A stretch of DNA of 28,397 nucleotides from a virus. Where the stretch lies: positions 1 to 28,397 of IMG/VR virus record IMGVR_UViG_3300009156_000074, one strand, 5' to 3'. Made by a program: the position numbers and the translations under genes. Positions 6,393 to 13,577 of this stretch are shown piece after piece; the first letter of the stretch is position 1; every line of letters starts with the position of its first letter. The notes under the pieces are model-generated. The model saw only the letters and a program-made list of their open reading frames with translations. It did no database searches and was not told where the DNA came from.

Positions 6393-9118
6393 TGGCAGTC
6401 GGCTTTGTAGCCTCAGCTACTAGCGGCTCGCAGGCTAGCGTCGCATCGTTCAACATCGGTACCCTTGGTACTGGTGCCCGTTGTGGTCTGGTCTTCGTTG
6501 CTACCCACGCTGCTGGTGACATCATTACTGGAGTCACCTGGAATGGCGTAGCAATGACGCGACTATTCCGAGCAGAGGACACAGATACAGAGCCCGGTTC
6601 GGTCGTCGCGTACTTCCTCGATAACGTCACCAACGGGACAATCACAGTCTCTCGTACTAACAACGCAAGCGTCACAGTCGGTTACGCGGTCTCGATCTCA
6701 GCTGCCGGTCCGTGTCAGGCATTCCAGACGATCACACGCGTCGCTGCTACACAGAACACGGACGCGAATACGTCTACGACGGGTACGGGTGCCTCTGGTG
6801 AGGTAGCGGTCTCCGACGGGTCTCCCGGTACTAACTCAATGCGTTTCGCAGCGGCTTATACGGGAGCTGCGTCACCTGTACTGCAAGGCACCAACAGTAC
6901 CCTCCTCCAGAGCCTTGACAGTACCGCTCTTGGATCATCCTTCGTCCGAGAGACGACTGCGGGACAGGGTAGTCGTAATGTAGGCTTCGCTACCGGCACA
7001 ACAGATGACTGGGCCCTGGTAGCGGTTGCTGTTCGTGAGAGTCCACCGCAGACTGTCACACTTGGACTGTTGGATGCGTCTGCAGCCCTTTACGCGCCTA
7101 CGATTGCGGGCTCGTCGCAGTCTGTAACTCTTGGGCTCCTAAACGCAGGTGCTACGCTTTACGCTCCGATAGTCAGTACCGGCTATCCTAGAGAGGTCTT
7201 CCCGGACACGCCAACTTCCTACTGGAGGTTGGGAGAGGCATCTGGAACTGTAGTTGACTCTGCAGGGTCGAATTCAGGATCGACTACAGGCACTGTTACG
7301 AGAGACGCCGCCGGATTGATCGGTCCTGACGATGATGGGGCTGTTAGCTTCGCTGCGAGCAGCTACATCAGCGGTTCTCTGGCTGCACCTATCGGCAACG
7401 TATTCTCGGTCGAGGCGTGGGTCAAGTTGCCCGCTTCCGGCACGACCACGATCTGTCCGTTCAGCACCAAGGGCACCGTTAGCAACATCAGTATGGAGAT
7501 CGCCCGCTCGGGCGGGGCTGGCAACAACTTTACGATCAAGGGCTTCGTGTACGACGGTGCTACCTACGACATCGTGGCTCTCAGCACGGACCTCGCGGTC
7601 GCCCCTGGTGGCACGTATCACATCGTCTGGACTCGAGCCGGGACGTTGGCAGCACAGAATAAGATCTATGTCAACGGCGTTGACGTCAGCGCGGTCGCGT
7701 CTGTCACGCAGGTCGTCGTCAACAGCGACACGACGTTCTACATCGGCGGTTTCGAGGGTACCGCCGAGACTTGGGTCGAGACAATTGACGAGGTCGCACT
7801 GTACAACGGTACGGCGCTATCTGCAGCTCGCGTCCTCGCTCACTACAACGCCGGGACGAAGCTACAAACGCTCACACTTGGACTTCTCGATAGTGGTGCC
7901 GCGTTGTACGCACCAACGCTGGTTGGCAAGAACGCAATCAGCCTTGGACTCCTCGATGCGGGTGCAGCGCTCTACGCAGTCACTCTCACGACTGTTAATG
8001 GCATCACGATTGGTCTCCTCGATGCGTCTGCTACGCTGTATGCTCCAACACTAGAGCAAACAGGTGGCGCAACGCAGCTCACACTCGACCTCCTTGACGC
8101 TGGTGCGACGCTTTACGCTCCAACGGTGTCGGCGATCAGCTCCGTCTCATTGGGGTTGTTGGACTCGTCGGCAGCGTTGTATGCACCTTCAGTCACGACG
8201 ACGAACACAATCAGTCTTGGTCTACTCGACGCTGCGAATGCACTCTATGCGCCGACGCTCTCAACTGTCAACTCTGTCACACTCGGACTTCTCGATGCTG
8301 CGAATGCATTGTATGCGCCTACACTCATTCAGGATCAGTTCGTCACACTGGACCTGCTTGACGCTGGCAACTCGTTGTACGCACCGACCTTTGCGACGGT
8401 CAATGGCGTAACTCTGCCGCTTCTGGATGCAGGTGGTGCGCTCTACGCACCAGACCTCATTCAGGATCAGTTCGTCACTCTGCCGCTCTTGGATTCCGGG
8501 CCAACGACATATGCGCCGTCACTCGCTGCAATCTCAACGTTGACGTTCGGACTTCTGGATGCAGGCGCAGCGCTCTATGCGCCTACAGTGATTCAGGATC
8601 AGTTTGTCACACTGCCACTGCTGGACGGTGCTGCGACGCTCTACGATCCGACTATCACTGTTGGTACGACGATCACGTTCGCGCTGCTAGATAGTGGCTC
8701 TGCTCTTTACGCACCGACGATCCTACAGCAGCAGATCCTCTCGCTGCCGTTGCTCGATGCTACCGCCGCGTTGTACGCCCCAACAGTGGTCCCGAGCGCG
8801 GTCACGATCGACGTTGGCTTCCTCGATGGGTCGCCAATGCTCTTCGCTCCTACAGTCGAACCTGCAGCTACCACCTTCACACTCGATCTACTGACGTCCG
8901 ATGCGGAACTCTACGCACCTCTGATTGACGTTGGTGCCGTCACGATAGGGTTGACACTCCTCGACGCTGGAGCCGCACTCTACGCACCCACAATCTTCGA
9001 ACCCGCTGGCGGACCCTTCGGGCCTATACGAATGAATTCCTCCGGGCAGATGACGGGCCGGGAAAGCCGCTACGCAACACGCATGCGCGAGAGTCGCGAA
9101 AGGATGACAAGTGGCTGA
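6392..9118 (+). CDS. Large repetitive adhesin-like virion protein with LamG-like domain
   Basis: This is a 908-residue secreted-type beta protein without enzymatic motifs. Residues 1-218 form a beta-sandwich similar in layout to the start of the hub gene at 17020. From residue 220 there are 19 copies of a ~22-residue motif with core L-L-D-x-x-x-x-L-Y-A-P-T. Between copies 2 and 3, residues 263-490 form a concanavalin/laminin-G-like domain: SYWRLGEASG, FSVEAWVKLP, YHIVWTRAG, KIYVNGVDVS and ETIDEVALYNGTAL. The last 35 residues are basic (RMNSSG, RESRYATRMRESRERM). The LYAPT repeat is known from phage tail and virion proteins. Carbohydrate binding by the LamG part is inferred. The gene sits between small head proteins and connector genes, an unusual place for a tail fibre, so a head-surface adhesin is an alternative. 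Confidence 0.75.
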   Translation: MAVGFVASATSGSQASVASFNIGTLGTGARCGLVFVATHAAGDIITGVTWNGVAMTRLFRAEDTDTEPGSVVAYFLDNVTNGTITVSRTNNASVTVGYAVSISAAGPCQAFQTITRVAATQNTDANTSTTGTGASGEVAVSDGSPGTNSMRFAAAYTGAASPVLQGTNSTLLQSLDSTALGSSFVRETTAGQGSRNVGFATGTTDDWALVAVAVRESPPQTVTLGLLDASAALYAPTIAGSSQSVTLGLLNAGATLYAPIVSTGYPREVFPDTPTSYWRLGEASGTVVDSAGSNSGSTTGTVTRDAAGLIGPDDDGAVSFAASSYISGSLAAPIGNVFSVEAWVKLPASGTTTICPFSTKGTVSNISMEIARSGGAGNNFTIKGFVYDGATYDIVALSTDLAVAPGGTYHIVWTRAGTLAAQNKIYVNGVDVSAVASVTQVVVNSDTTFYIGGFEGTAETWVETIDEVALYNGTALSAARVLAHYNAGTKLQTLTLGLLDSGAALYAPTLVGKNAISLGLLDAGAALYAVTLTTVNGITIGLLDASATLYAPTLEQTGGATQLTLDLLDAGATLYAPTVSAISSVSLGLLDSSAALYAPSVTTTNTISLGLLDAANALYAPTLSTVNSVTLGLLDAANALYAPTLIQDQFVTLDLLDAGNSLYAPTFATVNGVTLPLLDAGGALYAPDLIQDQFVTLPLLDSGPTTYAPSLAAISTLTFGLLDAGAALYAPTVIQDQFVTLPLLDGAATLYDPTITVGTTITFALLDSGSALYAPTILQQQILSLPLLDATAALYAPTVVPSAVTIDVGFLDGSPMLFAPTVEPAATTFTLDLLTSDAELYAPLIDVGAVTIGLTLLDAGAALYAPTIFEPAGGPFGPIRMNSSGQMTGRESRYATRMRESRERMTSG
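7049..8998 (+). repeat. Protein-coding tandem repeat array (19 LYAPT units of ~66 nt), interrupted by a LamG domain
   Basis: Nineteen in-frame units of about 66 nt encode variants of V-T-L-G-L-L-D-A-G-A-A-L-Y-A-P-T. Units 7-16 are all exactly 22 residues. Units 1-2 are separated from units 3-19 by the LamG-like insertion at about 7178-7862. Unit 17 has V-G-F-L-D with L-F-A-P-T, and unit 18 has L-T-S-D in place of L-L-D-A, so the ends are more diverged. Synonymous positions differ widely between units, so the array is old overall. Confidence 0.9.
8327..8616 (+). repeat. 132-nt higher-order repeat within the LYAPT array
   Basis: The sequence ATTCAGGATCAGTT (or its close variant) followed by GTCAC begins at 8327, 8459 and 8591, exactly 132 nt apart, or two 22-residue units. 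It encodes I-Q-D-Q-F-V-T at the junction of alternate units. Nucleotide identity here is far higher than between neighbouring units, which points to a recent two-unit duplication or gene conversion. Confidence 0.8.
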
Positions 9119-9749
9119 ACCGATTGACAGCCTGAGGGTCATGCTCAACGACCCAATCACTGACTACACGGACACGGCTTACGGTGATGGGGTCAAGACG
9201 ACCTTCTACACTTCCCACAAGCCGTTGTACGCAACGCCATCCGTGTCTGTTGACGGAAGTGCTGCGAGTCCAACTGTTACCCTCTCCTCTGGGAAGTTGG
9301 TGTTCCTAGCTGCTCCTGGAGATGGACTTCTCGTCGTCGCAGAGTACCAAGCAACGGTATTCACCGACGCGCAGATCCAGAGCTTCTTCGACGTCTCCGG
9401 GTTGGGAGCAAACCTCGACCTAGCGGCTGCAGCCGGGTGGAGGGCAAGAGCGGCACGGTACGTCGAGGAAGTGAACTTCACCGCTGACGGGGTGGAGGTT
9501 CAGAACTCGACCAAGTACCGTGCAGCGTTGCAGCAAGCACTCGCGTATGAGCAGAAGGGGAACTCGGCGAGTGCGCTGTTCTATTACAGTAGTGGCATTC
9601 CCACCGCCGGGGGTATCGATACAGACGAGAAGCGGTACCAGGAGGAGGATACCTATCGAGTCAAGCCTGCATTCGCTCGGGACATGATGCGCCCGGAGTT
9701 CGACACGGTCACTGCCGCACAAAGGATTACGTCAGAAGATGTCAGATAG
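9111..9749 (+). CDS. Head-tail connector (adaptor) protein
   Basis: This 212-residue protein starts at a GTG overlapping the repeat-protein gene by eight bases. The N-terminal part has DSLRVMLNDP, a beta region (DGVKTTFYTSHKPLYATPSVSVDG and KLVFLAAPGDGLLVVAEYQATVF) and then FTDAQIQSFFD, followed by an Ala-rich helix AAAAGWRARAARYV. This is the layout of connector proteins that sit under the portal (HK97 gp6 / SPP1 gp15 functional class), as seen in many actinobacterial phages. The C-terminus (about residues 175-212) is polar. The next structural genes are a stopper-like protein and a tail completion protein, consistent with a connector module. It overlaps the glycosyltransferase by 11 nt. Confidence 0.7.
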   Translation: MAEPIDSLRVMLNDPITDYTDTAYGDGVKTTFYTSHKPLYATPSVSVDGSAASPTVTLSSGKLVFLAAPGDGLLVVAEYQATVFTDAQIQSFFDVSGLGANLDLAAAAGWRARAARYVEEVNFTADGVEVQNSTKYRAALQQALAYEQKGNSASALFYYSSGIPTAGGIDTDEKRYQEEDTYRVKPAFARDMMRPEFDTVTAAQRITSEDVR

Positions 9750-10956
9750 CGTACTGCCGCCGCTAAACATTCTCTGGCACTCTGTTGCCCCATGGGTGGG
9801 AACCGGATACGGAGTGCAAACGAACCTCACTCTCAAGATGCTCAAGGCGTTGGGGCATGAACTTACGCTCTCCGCGTATTCGGGCATTGAGGGTGGGACA
9901 CTTCGCACTGAGGACTACCTCATCCTCCCGCCGGGTAGGAAGGCCTACGGGAACGACATCATCGCTGCACACGTCCAGAACATCAAACCCGACGTGGTGA
10001 TCAGCTTGTTGGATGTCTGGGTCCTGCGAGCGGACTTTGGTGAGAAGTGCGAGGGGAACTGGTACCCGTGGGTACCGATCGATCACGAACCGCTCGTGCC
10101 GCTAGTGAAGACTTGCTTGTCGACGGCCAAAGAGGTCATCGCCATGAGTGAGTTCGGTGCAAATGTTCTCCGAGCGGGCGAAGTCCCGCGCGTGACATTT
10201 ATACCGCATAGCTTCGACCCGGGGATCTACCAACCTTATAACGTTGAGCGTTTTAGGTGGCGAAAGCAGGTTCTAGGGCTCGCGCCGGAGGATTTCGTCG
10301 TAGGGATCGTCGCTGCGAACCATGGTATCCCGTCACGGAAGGCGTTCTGGGAAAACATTCAAGCCTTCGGCAGGCTTGCGAGGGAGCACGACAATGTCTA
10401 CCTGTATCTCCACACGGAGATCGATCAGGCTGACGACTACCACAACGCCGACATTCGCTACTACTTGGAGCAGGCCGGTATCCCAGAGGGGCGGCTTAGG
10501 TTCGCGGATGGGTACGGTCTCTGGTTGGGGTATGGTACGGCATACATGGGTGGCATGTACAATGGCCTTGACGGCCTTCTCTTCGCCTCCATGGGAGAGG
10601 GATTCGGTGTTCCCCTCATTGAAGCCGGTGGATGTGGTGTCCCCTCTATCGTCACGAACTTCTCTGCACAGCCTGAACTGATCCAGCATCAGGTGACCGG
10701 GTACATCGCTGATGTGGCGATCGAGACAATCATGCACAGTCCACCAAATGCGAAGCAGGTCATTCCGTCGGTGGACAGCATCTACGAAGGTCTTCGGTGG
10801 CTGTACGAGAATGCGAAGGATCCTGTGACGCGCGAGATTACGGCAGAGACCGCTCGTGCACGATGGAGCTCACCTGTTGTCCAGGAACAGTACTGGAAGC
10901 CATTCCTTGAACGAATTGCGGAGACGAAGCACGCGATGACGAATGCCTTCGCTTAA
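9739..10956 (+). CDS. GT-B glycosyltransferase (GT4-like)
   Basis: This 405-residue protein has a GT-B fold pattern. The N-terminal Rossmann-like half starts with LNILWHSVAPWVGTGYGVQTN (the Gly-rich acceptor/donor loop) and includes PDVVISLLDVW and VIAMSEFGANVL. The C-terminal half starts at FVVGIVAANHGIPSRKAF and contains the E-x7-E nucleotide-sugar motif, E287 in MGEGFG and E295 in LIEAGG, followed by CGVPSIVTNFSAQPEL. Together these are diagnostic of family 4 type retaining enzymes. It would transfer a sugar from a nucleotide-sugar donor; the acceptor is unknown and could be a virion protein, phage DNA or a host envelope polymer. It overlaps connector genes on both sides (11 and 14 nt), so it is expressed with structural proteins. 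Confidence 0.88.
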   Translation: MSDSVLPPLNILWHSVAPWVGTGYGVQTNLTLKMLKALGHELTLSAYSGIEGGTLRTEDYLILPPGRKAYGNDIIAAHVQNIKPDVVISLLDVWVLRADFGEKCEGNWYPWVPIDHEPLVPLVKTCLSTAKEVIAMSEFGANVLRAGEVPRVTFIPHSFDPGIYQPYNVERFRWRKQVLGLAPEDFVVGIVAANHGIPSRKAFWENIQAFGRLAREHDNVYLYLHTEIDQADDYHNADIRYYLEQAGIPEGRLRFADGYGLWLGYGTAYMGGMYNGLDGLLFASMGEGFGVPLIEAGGCGVPSIVTNFSAQPELIQHQVTGYIADVAIETIMHSPPNAKQVIPSVDSIYEGLRWLYENAKDPVTREITAETARARWSSPVVQEQYWKPFLERIAETKHAMTNAFA

Positions 10957-11353
10957 CTTCCCAGTTGACATGATCCGTAGGGACCAGGAAGCTGCGATGC
11001 CGGGTGTGTGCGTTCTCTCCCGCCCGACGATCACACGAGGTCCGCTAGGTGGAAAGGGAACCGCAACGGTCTACACCACTTTCGGGACTGTTGCTTGCCG
11101 CGTTCGTCCTCTATTTGGACAGGCAACTGAAGCCGAGATTGCTAACCGGTGGACCGATAGGGAGAACTGGCTCATCTCTATCCCGTACGACTCGCCGACG
11201 TTGCAGCCACAGGATCGAATCGAGTATCGGAACCCAAATGTCCATACGCAGGTTCAGGTATTCGACGTCCACAATGACGACGACGCTAAAGGCGAGTGGG
11301 ATACGGTTCGACGGATAGTTGCGATGCGAACTGGTGGAGGTGGAGCAGTCTAA
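10943..11353 (+). CDS. Head closure / stopper-like protein
   Basis: This 136-residue protein overlaps the glycosyltransferase by 14 nt and ends in a one-base overlap with the next ATG. Its pattern (RRDQEAAMPGVCVLSRPTITRG, then TVACRVRP, TDRENWLISIPYDSPTLQPQDRIEY, then a final VRRIVAM strand) fits the small beta-barrel head-closure proteins of siphoviruses. In that class the barrel with the L-Q-P-Q-D-R-I loop plugs the connector (SPP1 gp16 class and actinophage equivalents). Position between the adaptor and the HK97 gp10-like protein supports the call. The sequence alone is not strong evidence. Confidence 0.65.
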   Translation: MPSLNFPVDMIRRDQEAAMPGVCVLSRPTITRGPLGGKGTATVYTTFGTVACRVRPLFGQATEAEIANRWTDRENWLISIPYDSPTLQPQDRIEYRNPNVHTQVQVFDVHNDDDAKGEWDTVRRIVAMRTGGGGAV

Positions 11354-11802
11354 TGGCGTCGCCGGCTATCTACGCAAGCCAAATTGGTAAGGCCAAGAGG
11401 CAGGCTGTAGGTACCGGATCGCATGCCATTGTGGTGAAGCTCGAGAAGCGCCGCCTTGAGATGCTTCGTGGAAGCGCAAAGGGCAACTTGACCAAGATGG
11501 TCAAGAAGATGGCGAACGACGTCTTGTCGTACGCACAGATGTTCGTCCCTGTAGATACAGGTACGCTGAAGGCGTCGCTTAAGATCTACGACGACGTGAC
11601 GGGGCTCTTTCACCAGGTCGGTGGAACCTTCCTGATCGCCATTGCTGTAGGATCGCCTTTGGACTACGCCATCTACCCGGAGTACGGAACTTCGAGACAA
11701 GCTGCGCAGCCGTACCTCGGACCGGCGTTCGAACTGGGAACGAAGAACATCGAGGTCATGGTCGAAGAGTACCTCGTTCGCAAGGGGCTACGTGGTGGCT
11801 AG
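11353..11802 (+). CDS. Tail completion protein, HK97 gp10-like
   Basis: This 149-residue protein starts at the ATG sharing one base with the preceding TAA. The longer open frame to 11296 lacks a better start. It has the hallmarks of the gp10-like family: a basic N-terminal helix (VVKLEKRRLEMLRG), VPVDTGTLKASLKI at residues 65-78, then an Asp-Tyr-Ala-x-x-x-E-Y-G-T block at 104-113 and Q-P-Y-L-G-P-A-F at 119-126. These proteins join tail to connector or finish the tail end. It overlaps the next gene by 11 nt at a GTGGTG pair. Confidence 0.82.
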   Translation: MASPAIYASQIGKAKRQAVGTGSHAIVVKLEKRRLEMLRGSAKGNLTKMVKKMANDVLSYAQMFVPVDTGTLKASLKIYDDVTGLFHQVGGTFLIAIAVGSPLDYAIYPEYGTSRQAAQPYLGPAFELGTKNIEVMVEEYLVRKGLRGG

Positions 11803-12220
11803 TATCGACGTCTTCTCCGCATTCGAGACGAAGCTCGATGCACGTCTCATCGGTAGTACCGCACTCGTAACCTTCCTTGAGGGTCAGTTCGTTTACAACC
11901 ATGTGGCGTATCCGGAGGCCCCAGGCTCCGGGTACGTCATCTATCAGAACCAGACGCAGGTAGCGACACAGGTTCAGGCTAAGGGGAACTACTCGCTACT
12001 GTACTACATCAAGGGTGTGGTAGCCGGTCCGGAGAACATCGAACGGGCTGCGTACATCAATACACTCATTCGGCAGGCGGTAAATGAACAGCCTGTCGAC
12101 ATGACAGCAGATGGATACCTGAACTTCAGGATCCGCGAAGAAGGAGGGCAGAAGTATCCGGACAACTTTGGATACTGGCACCACGGCGGACTGTACCGCG
12201 TTCTCATCGAAGAGCAGTAG
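11792..12220 (+). CDS. Tail terminator-like protein
   Basis: This 142-residue protein lies between the gp10-like protein and the tail tube, the standard slot for the tail terminator (lambda gpU / DUF3168 functional class). The sequence has a helical start (IDVFSAFETKLDARLIGSTALVTFL), a central beta part (GSGYVIYQNQ, then YSLLYYIKGVVAGP), the helix IERAAYINTLIRQAVNEQ and an end YRVLIEEQ. This alpha/beta order suits the class. Two adjacent in-frame GTG codons (11792 and 11795) are possible starts. The call relies mostly on position and overall architecture. Confidence 0.65.
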   Translation: MVASIDVFSAFETKLDARLIGSTALVTFLEGQFVYNHVAYPEAPGSGYVIYQNQTQVATQVQAKGNYSLLYYIKGVVAGPENIERAAYINTLIRQAVNEQPVDMTADGYLNFRIREEGGQKYPDNFGYWHHGGLYRVLIEEQ

Positions 12221-12229
12221 GAGGAACTA

Positions 12230-12628
12230 GTGGCCATCCACACCGGTGTTAACGGTAGTGTGGTCGTTGTCATCGCTGGCACGACAGCTACTGTGACCAA
12301 GGTGTCCGAGTTCAGTGTGGAGATCGAACCGGCGACGACTGAGTTCCGCATTCTCGGTGATGTCTGGCAGAACCGAGTGTATGTCGGGAACGACGCTTCT
12401 GGCACGTTCACGGCACAGTGGGATCCAGCAGATACGTCCGGTCAGGTCGCGCTCACGAACGCGGCACTAGGTGGAACCGCAGTCCTGTTGAAGTTGTACG
12501 ACACCGCGTCCAACTACTGGCAGGGTTCTGCGTTCATCAACGGACTGTCTCAGGCAGTCAGTAACGACGAGGTTGTCTCTCGCGAGTTCAGCTTCGGTGG
12601 TACTGGCGCTGCTTGGACGTACACCTGA
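12230..12628 (+). CDS. Major tail tube protein
   Basis: This 132-residue protein starts at a GTG behind a strong TAGGAGGAA ribosome site, in keeping with a highly expressed subunit. Beta-strand pattern: SVVVVIAGTTATVTKVSEFSVEIE, TTEFRILGD, then GTFTAQWDPADTSGQVALTNAALGG and VVSREFSFGGTGAAW. The GTFT...D..DTSGQ..L strand-turn is typical of small tail tube proteins, which stack as hexameric rings around the tape measure. It comes after connector genes and before chaperones and tape measure. No sheath gene accompanies it, so the tail is non-contractile. Confidence 0.78.
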   Translation: MAIHTGVNGSVVVVIAGTTATVTKVSEFSVEIEPATTEFRILGDVWQNRVYVGNDASGTFTAQWDPADTSGQVALTNAALGGTAVLLKLYDTASNYWQGSAFINGLSQAVSNDEVVSREFSFGGTGAAWTYT

Positions 12629-12633
12629 GCCGA

Positions 12634-12948
12634 ATGATCACGGGCGGCGAAGGGCGTATCACGCAGCAGTTGGAAGAGAGTTCACTCCGAACACAGGTTG
12701 GTACCTTCTCGGAGTGGACTCTCGACATCAACTTGCCGATCGCTCTCGGACTGCCTAACGGTGCTTTCGGTACCGTGTGTGACGTTTGGTACGACGACTA
12801 TCTGTTCCATCCCGAACTGCCTGTGTGGCTCGAGTTGTCAGATGGTCGCGGGTCGTATCAGGTAATGCCAGACACGCGACCGGAAGTCGGGGAATTGTCA
12901 TCTTGGAAGTCGGTTGCTTCGGCAGCCTACGTCCCAAAGGAGTTGTAA
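12634..12948 (+). CDS. Hypothetical tail-region protein
   Basis: This 104-residue protein lies between tail tube and tail chaperone. The first ATG in frame is at 12634, six bases after the tube stop; a TTG at 12613 would overlap the tube gene. Neither has a clear ribosome site, so reinitiation from the tube gene is likely. The sequence is beta-rich (FSEWTLDINLPIALGLP, CDVWYDDYLFHPELPVWLELSDG) with no recognised family. A minor tail component or tube-related protein is possible. Its stop abuts the next GTG directly. Confidence 0.55.
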   Translation: MITGGEGRITQQLEESSLRTQVGTFSEWTLDINLPIALGLPNGAFGTVCDVWYDDYLFHPELPVWLELSDGRGSYQVMPDTRPEVGELSSWKSVASAAYVPKEL

Positions 12949-13392
12949 GTGGAAACTGCCGCTAGTGAGGGCCAGGAGGTCACCACTATTCCCGAGACAA
13001 CGGAGCCAACGAACGGGAAGCGTTACGCGACTCGTGAGGAACTCCTCTCATACTCGCCACGAGCTACAAAGGACGTCTACTGGGAGCCTCTTCAGATGTG
13101 GTTCCAGCTGACCGAGTTGTCGGTCACGCGCCAGGACCGAATCCGAGACTCCGTGATGCGTCCAGCCAAGACTCGTGGTGGAGATCCGGAAGTTGACATC
13201 TCCGGCTTCCGTCGCAAGTTGGTCATCGAGTGTCTCATCCAGCCCAAGTTGACTCCAGAAGACTTCACGGCCCTCGGTGAGATCGGTGGACAGCTCTTCA
13301 ACGCGCTGCAGGATGCAGCTGCGAAGCTCAATGGCGTGGATGAGGATTCCCAGAAGGAAGCTGAAAGGGACTCACCGACGACCCAGAGTTGA
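12949..13392 (+). CDS. Tail assembly chaperone, first component (gpG-like)
   Basis: This 147-residue protein starts at a GTG right after the preceding TAA, with AAAGGAG 5 nt upstream. Features of actinophage-type chaperones are an unstructured start rich in Glu and Thr and a central helical domain (WFQLTELSVTRQDRIRDSVMRP). A D-P-E-V-D-I-S-G-F-R-R-K-L-V-I-E-C element, PKLTPEDFTALGEIGGQLFNALQ and a charged end follow. It lies immediately before a small basic gene and the tape measure, the conserved chaperone position. It should keep the tape measure protein soluble and recruit tube subunits. Its stop overlaps the next ATG by one base. Confidence 0.75.
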   Translation: METAASEGQEVTTIPETTEPTNGKRYATREELLSYSPRATKDVYWEPLQMWFQLTELSVTRQDRIRDSVMRPAKTRGGDPEVDISGFRRKLVIECLIQPKLTPEDFTALGEIGGQLFNALQDAAAKLNGVDEDSQKEAERDSPTTQS

Positions 13393-13574
13393 TGCTCAAG
13401 TTCGCCCACGTACTTGAGCTGAAGTCCGGGACCTTCGAAGAGGTCATGGGCCGCACTGGGACGAGAGAGTGGGTCCGCTGGAGAGCGTTCTACGCTCGAA
13501 GGCAACAGCTCGAAGAGGAAGCACAGAAGAAGGCCGAGGAACGGGCCAAACTGAAGTCTCATCGAAGAAGGTAG
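13392..13574 (+). CDS. Tail assembly chaperone, second component (gpT-like)
   Basis: This 60-residue, strongly charged helical protein (LKFAHVLELKSGTFEEVMGRT, W-V-R-W-R-A-F-Y-A-R-R, then a Glu/Lys/Arg coiled-coil end) lies between the first chaperone and the tape measure. In many phages this part is made only as a -1 frameshift extension of the first chaperone. Here the frame is -1 relative to it, but a TGA at 13362-13364 limits any slip to 13365-13392, where no canonical heptamer is visible. The TGATG junction instead points to termination-reinitiation at the ATG at 13392; a TTG one codon earlier is also in frame. Confidence 0.65.
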   Translation: MLKFAHVLELKSGTFEEVMGRTGTREWVRWRAFYARRQQLEEEAQKKAEERAKLKSHRRR

Positions 13575-13577
13575 CCA

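Noticed and set aside
7332-8411. Long Arg/Ser-rich frames on the plus strand within the repeat protein
   Set aside because: They are out-of-frame readings of the LYAPT repeats and LamG region; their repetitiveness simply mirrors the coding frame.
7049-8998. CRISPR-like array
   Set aside because: The periodic units are in-frame protein repeats with diverged nucleotides and no separate spacers of constant length.
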